A stretch of 64,000 nt of DNA from NCBI GenBank assembly GCA_963822435.1, contig CAWGHN010000003.1, forward strand, positions 496,001 to 560,000. The letters are read 5' to 3'. Below the pieces are notes generated by a model. It saw only the letters and a list, made by a program, of their open reading frames with translations, did not search any database and was not told the origin of the DNA. Below are positions 44,095 to 53,488 of the stretch, one piece after another. Every line of letters starts with the position of its first letter. Position 1 is the first letter of the stretch. The stretch is from JAUYQR01 sp963822435. GTDB lineage: Bacteria; Pseudomonadota; Alphaproteobacteria; Rhodobacterales; Rhodobacteraceae. The translations under genes were made by a program, and so were the position numbers.

Positions 44095-44663
44095 GGAAAG
44101 GCGGCAGAGGCTGCGATCAGCCGCGCGACGATCTGGTCAGCCAGAATCCGCATCAGCCGCAAGGCCGCATCCTCTTCGGCGGCAAGGCCCGCGACCGTCG
44201 ATCCGGTCGCCGAATAGGCGGTAAAGCTTTGCACCTGCCCGCCCGTCAGCCGCGATCCGGTGGCGGTATCGGTCAGGGTGTAGTCGATCACACCCTTCAG
44301 GTTGAAGCGCGTGATCTCGTTTTCGGTGGTGATGCCCACGCCGAACGCCTCGGTGCGGATGGTGTAGGCCAGATCATAGCGGCGGTTGTTCGGCCGCCCC
44401 AGCCGCTCTTCCAGCCGTTCGACCAGATCAAAGCTGTTCTTGTCGTAAGGGTCGGCCACCCGAACGGTTTCCACCAGCCTCGTAGCCACCCCGCCCGGCC
44501 CGTAAGCCGGCGCAAAGCCGCAGGCCGCCAGCACCAGCGGCGCAAAGATCAAGCTGCGGCGGGAAAGCGCGGCACCCGACGCACGCGCCGCCCTCCCCCC
44601 TTCGTGGGGGAGGGATGGGGTGGGGGGGCACCCGGCAGGGGGGCGTATCTCAGACGACGACAT
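44091..44663 (-). CDS. lptE: LPS-assembly lipoprotein LptE
   Basis: A 190-residue lipoprotein. The lipobox is LVLAACGFAPAYG, and the mature part has the family's ITRFNLKGVIDYTLTD block. It acts as the plug of LptD in the outer membrane. The usual start just before SRRSLIFAPLV is absent: the only ATG in frame is at 44663, inside the end of leuS. The added 30 residues (PPTPSLPHEGGRAARAS and onward) are encoded by a CCCTCCCCC repeat. A TTG within the signal sequence is the alternative start. Confidence 0.85.
   Translation of the reverse strand: MSSSEIRPPAGCPPTPSLPHEGGRAARASGAALSRRSLIFAPLVLAACGFAPAYGPGGVATRLVETVRVADPYDKNSFDLVERLEERLGRPNNRRYDLAYTIRTEAFGVGITTENEITRFNLKGVIDYTLTDTATGSRLTGGQVQSFTAYSATGSTVAGLAAEEDAALRLMRILADQIVARLIAASAAFP
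44591..44614. repeat. CCCTCCCCC hairpin repeat (copy 3, inside lptE 5' end)
   Basis: CCCTCCCCCC and GGGGGAGGG flank TTCGT. It lies within the frame of lptE between leuS and the lptE signal sequence, and is followed by a G-rich stretch as at 40531. Confidence 0.7.
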
Positions 44664-47196
44664 TGATGATGCGCCCCGGAACCACGATGATCTTCTTCAC
44701 CGGCTGCCCGGCAAGGAACTTCACCACAGCTTCATCCGCGAGGGCGATCTTTTCAACCTCTGCGGCGGGCATATCCTTCGGCACGCTGATTTCCGCCCGC
44801 CGCTTGCCATTGATCTGGATCGGCAGCGTCACGGTATCGTCGATCAGAAGCGCGGGGTCCGCCTTTGGCCACGGCGCCTGCGCGCACAGCCCGGCACCGC
44901 CCTGATAGGTCCAGATCGATTCCGCGATATGCGGCACCATCGGTGACATCAACTGGGCCAGCGTGCGAATCGCGTGCTTCATCGCCGGGGTCGAGGCGTT
45001 GGCCTTCGCCAGCGTGTTGGTGAACCCGTAAAGCGAGGCGATGGCCTTGTTGAAGGCAAAGGTCTCGATTCCGCGCGTCACTTCGTCCACTGCCTTGGCG
45101 GTGGCGCGCAACAGCGTATCATCCCCCTCGCCCGCATGGTCAGCCGGCATCTCGCCGATCCGGCTGCACAGGGTCCAGACGCGGCTCAGATGCTTGAACG
45201 CCGCATCCGCGCCCGAAGATGTCCACTCCACATCCCGCTCTGGCGGGCTGTCCGACATCACGAACCAGCGCGCGGTATCGGCGCCGAACTGCGCGATGAT
45301 GTTCATCGGGTCAACAACGTTCTTCTTCGATTTCGACATCTTGGCCGAGGGAATCACCTCGACCGCCGTGCCGTCACGCAGTTTCCCGTCCACCACATCC
45401 TCGGGCAGATGATAGACCGGGCGGCCCTGCGCATCGGTGGTCTTGTAGATTTCGTGCGTCACCATGCCTTGCGTGAACAGGGCATTGAACGGCTCGATGG
45501 CGCTGGCGGGCAGATGCCCGGTCTTGTGCATCGCGCGGGCAAAGAATCGGGAATAAAGGAGGTGCAGGATCGCGTGTTCGATCCCGCCGATATACTGGTC
45601 GACGTTCATCCAGTAGGCGGCATCCTCGGCATCCGTCGGCGCCGTGGCGTGGGGCGAGGTGAAGCGGGCGTAATACCAGGACGAATCGACAAAGGTATCC
45701 ATCGTGTCCGTCTCGCGCTTGGCCGCCGCACCGCAATTCGGGCAAGCGCAATCGCGCCACGTCGGGTGGCGGTCCAAGGGATTGCCCGGCTTGTCAAAGG
45801 TCACATCGTCCGGCAGCCGAACCGGCAGGTTCTCCTTCGCCTCCGGCACCACGCCGCAAGCCTCGCAATGCACCACCGGTATAGGGCAACCCCAATACCG
45901 CTGGCGGCTCAGGCCCCAGTCCCGCAGCCGGTAGTTGGTGACGCCCCGCCCGACGCCCCGCGCCTCGCACTCGGCAATCGCGGCGGCCACGGCGGCCTCG
46001 CCGGTCTGCGTCGTCTCGCCCGCAAAGCCGCGCACATAGCTGACACGCTCGGATTTCATCGGAACGTATGCCTCGGCCAGCGCCACCTCGTCCTGACCCT
46101 CGGCCACGAACACCGGGGCAATCGGCAGGCCATACTTCGTCGCAAACTCGAAATCGCGCTGGTCATGCGCCGGGCAACCAAAGATCGCGCCCGTTCCGTA
46201 ATCCATCAGGATGAAATTGGCGATGTAGACCGGCAATTGCCATTCGTTGTCAAAGGGATGCAGCACCGTGATCCCGGTATCCATCCCCAGCTTCTCGCCC
46301 GTCTCGATGGCCTCGGCACTGGTGCCACCGCGCCGACACTCGGCCACAAAGGCCGCAACCTTCGGGTCATGCCGCTCCAGATGCTTGGCCAAGGGGTGAT
46401 CCGGGCTGATCGCCGCGAAACTGGCGCCCAGCAGCGTATCCGGCCGCGTCGTATAGACCTCCAGCCGGTCAAACCCCTCCGGCGCGCCATGCGTGGTGAA
46501 GGCAAACTGCAACCCGCGCGACTTGCCGATCCAGTTCGCCTGCATCAGGCGCACCTTCTCCGGCCAGTTCGTCAGCCCGTCCAACGCCTCCAGCAACTCG
46601 CCCGAATAATCGCTGATCTTGAAGAACCACTGCGTCAACTCGCGCCGCTCGACCAAGGCGCCCGACCGCCAGCCCCGCCCGTCGATCACCTGCTCGTTGG
46701 CCAGCACGGTCATGTCGACCGGGTCCCAGTTCACCATCGCGGCCTTGCGGTAGATCAGCCCCGCGGCCAGCATGTCCAGAAACATCGACTGCTGCTGCCC
46801 GTAATACTCCGGGTCGCAGGTCGCGAACTCCCGGCTCCAGTCGATGCTCAGTCCGAGGGGCTTCATCTGCCCGCGCATGTCGGCGATGTTCTGATACGTC
46901 CAGTCCTTCGGATGCCCGCCCCGCTCCATCGCGGCATTCTCGGCCGGCATCCCGAACGCATCCCACCCCATCGGATGCAGGACCGAATACCCCTTGGCGG
47001 CCATGAACCGCGCCACCACATCGCCCATCGTGTAGTTGCGCACATGCCCCATGTGGATGCGCCCCGACGGATAGGGGAACATCTCCAGCACGTAATACTT
47101 CGGCTTGGCCGGATCGCGCCGCGCGAGGAACACCCCGGCCTCGTCCCAGGCGTGCTGCCATTTGGGTTCGATCACGGCGGGGTCATAACGCGACAT
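44650..47196 (-). CDS. leuS: leucyl-tRNA synthetase
   Basis: An 848-residue class I synthetase. Catalytic motifs are the HIGH-type HMGHVRNY (near residue 48) and AKMSKSKKNVVDP. A zinc-type insert has CEACGVVPEAK with CACPNCGAA, and the editing domain contains TTRPDTLLGASF. It charges tRNA-Leu. lptE overlaps its 3' end by 14 bases. Confidence 0.96.
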   Translation of the reverse strand: MSRYDPAVIEPKWQHAWDEAGVFLARRDPAKPKYYVLEMFPYPSGRIHMGHVRNYTMGDVVARFMAAKGYSVLHPMGWDAFGMPAENAAMERGGHPKDWTYQNIADMRGQMKPLGLSIDWSREFATCDPEYYGQQQSMFLDMLAAGLIYRKAAMVNWDPVDMTVLANEQVIDGRGWRSGALVERRELTQWFFKISDYSGELLEALDGLTNWPEKVRLMQANWIGKSRGLQFAFTTHGAPEGFDRLEVYTTRPDTLLGASFAAISPDHPLAKHLERHDPKVAAFVAECRRGGTSAEAIETGEKLGMDTGITVLHPFDNEWQLPVYIANFILMDYGTGAIFGCPAHDQRDFEFATKYGLPIAPVFVAEGQDEVALAEAYVPMKSERVSYVRGFAGETTQTGEAAVAAAIAECEARGVGRGVTNYRLRDWGLSRQRYWGCPIPVVHCEACGVVPEAKENLPVRLPDDVTFDKPGNPLDRHPTWRDCACPNCGAAAKRETDTMDTFVDSSWYYARFTSPHATAPTDAEDAAYWMNVDQYIGGIEHAILHLLYSRFFARAMHKTGHLPASAIEPFNALFTQGMVTHEIYKTTDAQGRPVYHLPEDVVDGKLRDGTAVEVIPSAKMSKSKKNVVDPMNIIAQFGADTARWFVMSDSPPERDVEWTSSGADAAFKHLSRVWTLCSRIGEMPADHAGEGDDTLLRATAKAVDEVTRGIETFAFNKAIASLYGFTNTLAKANASTPAMKHAIRTLAQLMSPMVPHIAESIWTYQGGAGLCAQAPWPKADPALLIDDTVTLPIQINGKRRAEISVPKDMPAAEVEKIALADEAVVKFLAGQPVKKIIVVPGRIINVVV

Positions 47197-47260
47197 CTTG
47201 GTCCTCTTGGCTCGGGTCAGCGCGGAATTAACCGAGGGTCGGGGCGAAGGTCCACCCCTG

Positions 47261-47290
47261 CTTCCTCTTTGCGGAAATATCCTGCGGGGG
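47261..47290 (-). repeat. dispersed GGATATTT repeat (copy 3, divergent)
   Basis: Read on the minus strand: a C-rich run, then CAGGATATTTCCGCAAAG and AGGAAG. It resembles the copies at 30451 and 38491 in its C-rich lead and GGATATTT core. It lies between leuS and the DUF3576 gene. Confidence 0.5.
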
Positions 47291-47321
47291 TGCGGGGGTG
47301 CAAAACCCCCGCGTCGCGCGC

Positions 47322-47804
47322 TCAGAGCTTGCTGTCGCGGATCCGGATCTGCCGCGCCCGGGTCAGGATCGCATCTTCCACCGCCCGCGCGGTTTCCGGT
47401 GCCACCGCAGCGCCACCCTGGCCCTGCAACGCCACCTTCAGGCTGCGCGCATCCAGCGCCGGGTCCTGCACATAGACCGTCGCGCGGTAGGCGCGCCCAC
47501 CACCCGGCGGCCGGCCATAGCCCGTGACGATCACCCCGGTGAACGGGTCAACCGATTCGATGGGCAGGAAATTCAGCACCTCAAGGCTCGCCTGCCAGAT
47601 ATAGCGGTTCACCTCGACCGTGGTGTTCGGATTGTCGGCGTTCGAGAACAGATCCCAGATCGTCGATCGTTTCTGATCTTCGCCGTTCGCCTTGGCCAAC
47701 GCGGCCCGCTGGGCATCGGCGGCTTCCTTGCCTCCTCCGCACGAGGACAGCAGCGCAACAAGCCCTGCGGCAAGTGCCATCCGTGCGACGCGCTGCGAGA
47801 TCAT
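47322..47804 (-). CDS. DUF3576 domain lipoprotein
   Basis: A 160-residue protein with a lipoprotein signal (MALAAGLVALLSSCGGG) and a DUF3576-type body (STIWDLFSNADNPNTTVEVN; YIWQASLEVLNFLPIESVDP). It is probably an outer-membrane or periplasmic lipoprotein. The family is conserved next to leuS in alphaproteobacteria, and its function is unknown. It is transcribed with leuS-lptE-holA in the same direction. Confidence 0.85.
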   Translation of the reverse strand: MISQRVARMALAAGLVALLSSCGGGKEAADAQRAALAKANGEDQKRSTIWDLFSNADNPNTTVEVNRYIWQASLEVLNFLPIESVDPFTGVIVTGYGRPPGGGRAYRATVYVQDPALDARSLKVALQGQGGAAVAPETARAVEDAILTRARQIRIRDSKL

Positions 47805-48102
47805 ATTGCCACCCTCGACTGTGTCGGCACGTATCTAACCGACGCACCAAGTCGTGCCAAGCGCTTTCACGCCCTGCGTCCCGGGCCTGCCACGCGCGCG
47901 CGGCGACGTGCACTATAGCCCGCAACGGAACCCGCCTCAGACCCCGCCTGCGCACCTGTGACTTTGCTGCACCATACCGACATAGGTTTTCCCGCTGGCG
48001 GCCCGTTGGCGTTGCAATCTGACCGCTGCCGGTGGAAACAGCATCCATACCCCTGCGGATTCCCCTGCGGTGGGGCTACCTTGAAGAAAGAGGGAAAAAG
48101 AC
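47805..48102. other. porin upstream region
   Basis: This stretch separates the divergent DUF3576 and porin genes and must hold both promoters. AGAGGGAAA precedes the porin ATG. I see no clear operator or RNA element. Confidence 0.4.
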
Positions 48103-48966
48103 ATGAAAAAGATTCTTCTCGCAACCACGATGATCGTGGGCACCGCTGGCTTCGCTTCCGCGGAAATCACCTTCTCGGGTTCGGCCGTGATGGGCGTTGG
48201 CGACAACGGCACCACCACGCGTTCCATCCTGGAAACCTACCTGACCGCGAACGCTGCAAGCGAAACCGACAGCGGCCTGTCGTTCGGCTTCTCGACCACG
48301 ATCGCGACCTACAGCACCGACGGCGGCCTGAACGATGACGGCACCTCGGCGTTCATCTCGGGCGCTTTCGGCAAGCTCTCGATGGGTTCGGTTTCCGAAG
48401 CTGACGAAGTTGCCACCCTGTCGGACATCGGCGGCCTGTCGGGTCTCGGCGTTGACAACGTCGCTGAAACCTTCACCGGTGACAGCGCTGGCCGTCAGTC
48501 GCACGACGTGAACTACACCTACTCGGGTGGCCCGCTGACCCTCGGCGCATCGACCCACATCGGCGCTGCCGGTGAAGGCGACGCTTACGCTGTCGGCGCC
48601 AAGTACACCTTCGGCGACGCCTACGTCGGCCTCGGCTACAACGACGACAACACCTCGGCCAACGCTGGTACCGTTGCTTCGGTTTACGCCGGCGGCAAAT
48701 TCGGCGCCATCGGTGTGAACGCGATGTGGTCGGAGTGGAACCCGGATGCAGCCGGTGCAAACCTGAACGCTTATGGCGTGTACATGACCTACTCGATGGA
48801 CGCTCTGACCGTTATGGCGGAATACGCTGACAGCGATCTGGCGACCGACGCTGCCTACGGTCTCGGCGCTTCGTACGACCTCGGTGGTGGTGCTTCGGTT
48901 GTTGGCGGTGTCGCCAGCGTTGCGAACACGACCGTCTGGGAAGCTGGCGTGAGCATGTCGTTCTAA
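48103..48966 (+). CDS. Rhodobacter-type outer-membrane porin
   Basis: A 287-residue porin with a Sec signal (MKKILLATTMIVGTAGFASA), then repeated amphipathic strands rich in Gly, Ser, Thr and aromatics (EITFSGSAVMGVGDNG; AVGAKYTFGDAYVGLGYNDD). It ends in Phe (GVSMSF), the signal for outer-membrane insertion. It would form a 16-strand general diffusion channel as a trimer. The Asp- and Glu-rich loops suggest cation preference. Codon choice is strongly biased, fitting high expression, and a strong terminator follows. Confidence 0.93.
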   Translation: MKKILLATTMIVGTAGFASAEITFSGSAVMGVGDNGTTTRSILETYLTANAASETDSGLSFGFSTTIATYSTDGGLNDDGTSAFISGAFGKLSMGSVSEADEVATLSDIGGLSGLGVDNVAETFTGDSAGRQSHDVNYTYSGGPLTLGASTHIGAAGEGDAYAVGAKYTFGDAYVGLGYNDDNTSANAGTVASVYAGGKFGAIGVNAMWSEWNPDAAGANLNAYGVYMTYSMDALTVMAEYADSDLATDAAYGLGASYDLGGGASVVGGVASVANTTVWEAGVSMSF

Positions 48967-48990
48967 TCCTTCGGGATCAGACGATTTAGG

Positions 48991-49018
48991 AAAGAGCGGG
49001 CCTTGCGCCCGCTCTTTT
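48991..49018 (+). terminator. Rho-independent terminator of the porin gene
   Basis: GAGCGGGC and GCCCGCTC pair around CTTGC, preceded by AAA and followed by TTTT. It lies 25 bases after the porin stop. Confidence 0.9.
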
Positions 49019-49069
49019 CTTTTCTGCGCCTGGGGTTACCTTGCTCCCCACAGCCAGGGGGGCGCAGGC

Positions 49070-49741
49070 ATGGCACTTCACGACATCACCGCACGGATGC
49101 AGGCGGCCACGCAGGCCGCGGGCCGCGCGCCGGGCGCGGTCACCCTGATCGCCGTGTCCAAGGTGCAGCCGCTTGACCGGGTGGTCGCCGTGCTGGATCA
49201 GGGCCACCGCGTGTTCGGTGAAAATTACGTGCAAGAGGCGGCGGCCAAATGGCCCGACCTGCGCGCCCGCTTTGGTGCCGTCAGCGTTCACATGATCGGC
49301 CCGTTGCAAACCAACAAGGCCAAGCTGGCGGTTGACCTGTTTGACGCGATCCACACCCTCGATCGGGCGTCGCTGGCGCAGAAACTGGCCAGCCTTGCCC
49401 AGGCGCGCGGCACCTGCCCACAGCTTTTCGTGCAGGTGAACACCGGCGCCGAACCGCAAAAGGCCGGCGTCCTGCCCGCCGACCTGCCCGGTTTTCTGGC
49501 CGACTGCCGGGCGATGGACCTCGCGCCGCACGGCCTGATGTGCATCCCGCCCGAAGCGGAATCCAGCACCCCGCATTTCGCCATGCTGGCCCGCATGGCC
49601 GCCGACCACGGCCTGTCCGGCCTGTCGATGGGCATGAGCAGCGATTTCGAGGCCGCCATCGCCCACGGCGCCACCCACATCCGCGTCGGCTCCGCCATCT
49701 TTGGCGCGCGGGATTACGGGACAAACCCTGACAAAGGGTAA
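49070..49741 (+). CDS. YggS family pyridoxal phosphate homeostasis protein
   Basis: A 223-residue PLP-binding TIM barrel. The Lys that binds PLP is in TLIAVSKVQP, followed by FGENYVQEA and HMIGPLQTNKAK, all family signatures; GMSSDFEAAIAHGATHIRVG is the phosphate-binding end. It buffers PLP and affects amino-acid balance; it has no known catalytic reaction. It is a single gene after the porin terminator. Confidence 0.94.
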   Translation: MALHDITARMQAATQAAGRAPGAVTLIAVSKVQPLDRVVAVLDQGHRVFGENYVQEAAAKWPDLRARFGAVSVHMIGPLQTNKAKLAVDLFDAIHTLDRASLAQKLASLAQARGTCPQLFVQVNTGAEPQKAGVLPADLPGFLADCRAMDLAPHGLMCIPPEAESSTPHFAMLARMAADHGLSGLSMGMSSDFEAAIAHGATHIRVGSAIFGARDYGTNPDKG

Positions 49742-49780
49742 ACGCGCCCACCAACCCTCTGAAATCATGGAACAAGCCTC

Positions 49781-49801
49781 CCTGTCCCACCGTGGGACAG
49801 G
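49781..49801. terminator. 10-base-arm palindrome between yggS and amylosucrase gene (copy 3)
   Basis: CCTGTCCCAC and GTGGGACAGG pair around C. Same core as the palindromes at 1876-1892 and 27111-27135, with its own compensated flanks. It stands between convergent genes and may end transcription from both sides. Confidence 0.6.
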
Positions 49802-49810
49802 GCCGCCGCC

Positions 49811-51697
49811 TCAGGCCAGCCAGACCCGCGCATAAGGCGGCAGGGCCACATGGCCATCAAACACCTCAACCGGATGATCCGACAAAAGGTCCTGCATCGC
49901 GGTGACCCCCACCCCCCGCACCCACGCCTCCGGCACCCGGCTCCACCCTTCGGTGAAATTGAACAGGCACAGCACCACCCCTGTCGGCGCCGCGCGGACA
50001 AAGGCGAACACTCCCGCCACCCCCGCGCTGACCACCCGGACCGGCACCCCGCCATGCAGCGCCGCCACCGCCCGCCGCCGCGCAAGAATGGCCTTCGTCC
50101 CCCAGAACACCCGCGCCCCCGGGCTGGCCCCGTCATGCCGATGCCCCGCCACCGCCCAATCCATCGCCGGCCGATGAATCCACCGGCTGTCATGCGCATG
50201 CTCCGGCACCTGAAGATATCCGTAGTCATTGGTCAGCGCCAATTCGTCGCCCATGTAGATCAACGGAATCCCGCCATAAGACGCGATCAGCGCATGCCCC
50301 ATCAGGATGCGCTGCACCGCCGCCTCCACCCCCGCCGCGTCGCCCGCCTCCATCGCCCGCTCCAACCCTGCGAGCGCGGCAAAGCTGCCCGAGATCCGCT
50401 TGTCCCCCGTCGCCTCGTTCACCTGGAAAAGCGCGCCCTTGGCAAAGGTGCCGGGGAAACTGCCCTCGTAGAAATCCGACAGGAAGGTGCGGTGCCCATG
50501 CCCCGTCGCCCCCACCGCCGCCGCATCCTCATCGGTGATCGCCCAGCCGATATCGTCATGGCAGCGGATATAGGTGGCATAGGTCGCATTGGTCAGCCGG
50601 TCGGGGAAATGCGTGCCCAGCACATGCGTCATCAGCCGGGTATCGCGGGTTGCGAGGGCCGACCAGAACTGCACCATCAGGCTGTTGTGGTAGGCAAGGT
50701 TGCCTTCGCGCCCGTCATGCATGCCACGCCCGAGGTAGGGCAGCATTTCGGCCGGGGCGACAATCGCCTCCTCCAGATGGATCACCGCCGCCGAGCCAAT
50801 CCGGCTGCACGCCCGGAGCGCCTGCAACAGCATGTGAACCTCTGGTTCCGACTGGCAGCGCGTGCCCATCCGCTTCCACATGAACGCGACCGCGTCCAGC
50901 CGCAGCACATCGACGCCGCGGTTGGCAAGAAACAGCATGATCTCGACGATTTCCAGAAACACCGCCGGGTTGGCCCAGTTCAGATCCCACTGGTGTTCGT
51001 TGAACGTGGTCCAGACCCATTTCCCGATCTGCGGATAGTAGGTGAAATTTCCGGGCGCATTGTCGGGGAAAACCTCGACCAGCGATTGCTCGTAGCGGCG
51101 CGGCACGTCGGGCGTGTCGAACATCAGGTAATAGTCCTGATACGTCGCGTCGCCCTTGGCCGCCTTCTTGGCCCAGGCGTGTTCCTTTGCGGTGTGGTTC
51201 AGCACAAGGTCGATGCAGACCGAAATGCCACGCGCCCGCAGCGCCGAAGTCACCGCCTCGAAATCCTCCATCGTGCCGTAGGCCGGGTTGATCTGGCGGT
51301 AGTCCATCACCGAATAGCCGCCGTCGCTGTCACCGGGGCGCGGCTTCAGGCAGGGCATCAGATGCACGTAGGTTATGCCCAGATCTTCAAGGTAATCCAG
51401 CTTGTCAAGGATACCGCGCAGCGTGCCGGCAAAGCGGTCGATGTAGAACACATAGCCCGCCATGTCGGGCCGCTGAAACCAGTCGGGTTCCAGATCGCGC
51501 TTCAGGTCCAGCGTTTTCAGATCGGCGGGGCGGTCTTTCCAGCCCTTCTTCAGCACCTTCAGAAGAGCGGCGCGAAAGTCGGCGTAGTCCTCAAGGTGGC
51601 CATAAAGCGTGTCCAGCATCGGCCACAGATCGGGAGCCGAGCGTGCCAGACGCAGATCGAAAATCGCGTCATCCAGTGTGGACGGCGGTCTGGCCAT
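49811..51697 (-). CDS. amylosucrase-like GH13 alpha-glucosyltransferase
   Basis: A 628-residue protein with amylosucrase architecture: an N-terminal helical domain (about 1-75) and a GH13 barrel. Conserved regions are CIDLVLNHTAKEHAWA (region I), VDVLRLDAVAF (nucleophile Asp), VIHLEEAIV (acid/base Glu) and YIRCHDDIGWAI (third Asp). The HDDIGW block is characteristic of amylosucrases and sucrose-hydrolysing relatives. There is no signal peptide. It would split sucrose and build or extend an alpha-glucan. It stands alone, and sucrose hydrolase is the alternative. Confidence 0.85.
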   Translation of the reverse strand: MARPPSTLDDAIFDLRLARSAPDLWPMLDTLYGHLEDYADFRAALLKVLKKGWKDRPADLKTLDLKRDLEPDWFQRPDMAGYVFYIDRFAGTLRGILDKLDYLEDLGITYVHLMPCLKPRPGDSDGGYSVMDYRQINPAYGTMEDFEAVTSALRARGISVCIDLVLNHTAKEHAWAKKAAKGDATYQDYYLMFDTPDVPRRYEQSLVEVFPDNAPGNFTYYPQIGKWVWTTFNEHQWDLNWANPAVFLEIVEIMLFLANRGVDVLRLDAVAFMWKRMGTRCQSEPEVHMLLQALRACSRIGSAAVIHLEEAIVAPAEMLPYLGRGMHDGREGNLAYHNSLMVQFWSALATRDTRLMTHVLGTHFPDRLTNATYATYIRCHDDIGWAITDEDAAAVGATGHGHRTFLSDFYEGSFPGTFAKGALFQVNEATGDKRISGSFAALAGLERAMEAGDAAGVEAAVQRILMGHALIASYGGIPLIYMGDELALTNDYGYLQVPEHAHDSRWIHRPAMDWAVAGHRHDGASPGARVFWGTKAILARRRAVAALHGGVPVRVVSAGVAGVFAFVRAAPTGVVLCLFNFTEGWSRVPEAWVRGVGVTAMQDLLSDHPVEVFDGHVALPPYARVWLA

Positions 51698-51757
51698 GCG
51701 AGTGTCCTCCCCTTTGACCGGGGCAGATTAGGCGGTCCAAAGCGTTTTGGAAAGGGG

Positions 51758-52255
51758 TCAGCCCTGAATGATCAGGCGGCTGCGGTGCTTGATCCGCGGC
51801 GCGATCCAGCGCAGGTCGGGGGCGTCCAGCGCGACGCAGCCCGCCGTACGGGCCAGTGGCCTGCGCCAGGCGTGAACGAATATTGCTGACCCGCGTCCCG
51901 GCACGGCGTCAGGCCAGTTCCAGTCGGTGATCAGGATCAGGTCATACATCGGGTCGGCCCGGCGCAGCCGTTCGTGGCTGAAACGGTGCGGCGCGCGGAC
52001 CATCAGGTTGTAATCCTCGTCGCGCGGGTCATCGGACCAAAGGTCGGGTGGCCCGATCGGCAGCGCCCAGTCGGCGGGCCGCACCATCCGGTCGGGGCGG
52101 TAGAGCATCCCGACGATGCGGTGCGTGCCAAGCGGGGTGGCACCATCGCCCTCGCGCTTTCGCGCTGTCACACCGCCGCGCCCCAGCACGCAAGGAAACC
52201 GCCGCCCTTGAAACCGCAAACCCCAGCGCGACACCACCAGATCATCCGGCGTCAC
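51758..52255 (-). CDS. L,D-transpeptidase (YkuD) family protein
   Basis: A 165-residue protein with the YkuD catalytic region SAIFVHAWRRPLARTAGCVA: His followed by a Gly-Cys that would be the nucleophile. The usual HG...ShGC pattern is loosened. No signal peptide is visible. Such short proteins are annotated as cell-wall cross-linking enzymes, but a cytoplasmic form would have no access to the wall. The GTG start overlaps the ribA stop by four bases. Confidence 0.75.
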   Translation of the reverse strand: MTPDDLVVSRWGLRFQGRRFPCVLGRGGVTARKREGDGATPLGTHRIVGMLYRPDRMVRPADWALPIGPPDLWSDDPRDEDYNLMVRAPHRFSHERLRRADPMYDLILITDWNWPDAVPGRGSAIFVHAWRRPLARTAGCVALDAPDLRWIAPRIKHRSRLIIQG

Positions 52256-53340
52256 GAAAGATGCCCCGATTTCGCCGCCTTGGTCGCCAGATACGCCTTG
52301 TTCTCGGGCGTCTGGCCCACATGCAGCGGCACGCGTTCGGTCACGGTCAGGCCGCAGCCCTCCATCATCGCAATCTTGCGAGGGTTGTTCGTCATCAGCC
52401 GCACCTGCGAAAACCCCATGCGCCGCAGGATATCGGCACCAATGCGGAAGTCGCGCTCGTCATCCTCGAACCCAAGCCGATGGTTCGCCTCGACCGTATC
52501 GAACCCTTGATCCTGCAACGAATATGCGCGCATCTTGTTGGCAAGGCCGATGCCGCGACCTTCCTGGTTCAGATACAACAACACCCCCGAACCCTCGGCG
52601 CCCATCTGCCGCAACGCGGCCTTCAGTTGCGGCCCGCAATCACATTTCAGGCTGCCCAGCACGTCGCCGGTGAAGCAGGCCGAATGGATGCGCGCCAGCA
52701 CCGGCTTGCTGCGGTCGGGCTTGCCGATCTCGATCGCGTAGTGTTCTTCGGTGCCGTCCTCGGGGCGGAAGACATGCACGCGGCCCGCCTCTGCCGCCGC
52801 CAGCGGCACCCGCGCCGACACCACCTCGGCCATCGGTGACAGCGCCAGGAGCGCGGGGCCGACCTCCTCCAGCGTCAGCAGCGTCAGGCCGTTGGCCGCC
52901 GCCAAAGGCACCGCACCGGCCACCGGCACCACCAGCGCCGCAGGCAACAGATGCGCCGATTTCGCCAAGGCCAGCGCCGCGCGGTGCAGATCGGCCCGCC
53001 CGTCGCGCAAGGATTGCAGCGGCCCCTTCATCGGCATCCGCAGATCATCCGCCGGGTCGGCCAGCGCCCGCACCCAGTCCAGCCCCGCATCGGCAGGCAG
53101 GGCAATCCGCGCCAGATCACCGTCATAGGCCCGCGCCTTCAACGTCGCGGCCCGCCGCGCGGTGATCGCCAGCACCGGCGCACCGAAGCCGCGCAGATCG
53201 GCCAGCCGGGCGGCATCCAGCGCCTCGACCGCCACCACCAGCGCCGCCTCGCCGCCACCCGACAGCACCACCGGCACGCCCATGCGCAGATCGCCCCGCG
53301 CGCGGGTCAGCCGTTCGGTGATGCTCAGCGCAAGGGTCAT
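52252..53340 (-). CDS. ribA: GTP cyclohydrolase II with degenerate N-terminal domain
   Basis: A 362-residue protein. The C-terminal half (from about residue 165) is RibA: zinc Cys set in SACFTGDVLGSLKCDCGPQL and catalytic VLLYLNQEGRGIGL. It converts GTP to the first riboflavin precursor. The N-terminal half resembles a RibB-like domain without clear catalytic residues, as in many alphaproteobacterial RibA proteins. ATG 53340 is chosen; longer frames cross the response-regulator promoter. It is coupled to the YkuD gene. Confidence 0.9.
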   Translation of the reverse strand: MTLALSITERLTRARGDLRMGVPVVLSGGGEAALVVAVEALDAARLADLRGFGAPVLAITARRAATLKARAYDGDLARIALPADAGLDWVRALADPADDLRMPMKGPLQSLRDGRADLHRAALALAKSAHLLPAALVVPVAGAVPLAAANGLTLLTLEEVGPALLALSPMAEVVSARVPLAAAEAGRVHVFRPEDGTEEHYAIEIGKPDRSKPVLARIHSACFTGDVLGSLKCDCGPQLKAALRQMGAEGSGVLLYLNQEGRGIGLANKMRAYSLQDQGFDTVEANHRLGFEDDERDFRIGADILRRMGFSQVRLMTNNPRKIAMMEGCGLTVTERVPLHVGQTPENKAYLATKAAKSGHLS

Positions 53341-53488
53341 GTGTCTCTCCTGCCCCTTCTCTAGCGGTCGCCCGAAGGAATTGAAACATTCACCGCCAGA
53401 CCGACACGACCGCGTGAGGAATTGGTAGCAAATCTTGCACGCTTCGTGATCGAAGCGCATCTCACAACGAAGGCAACAGGAGGCTTTG

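Noticed and set aside
44974..47475. 833-codon plus-strand open frame opposite leuS
   Set aside because: Shadow of leuS, which has both synthetase signatures on the minus strand.
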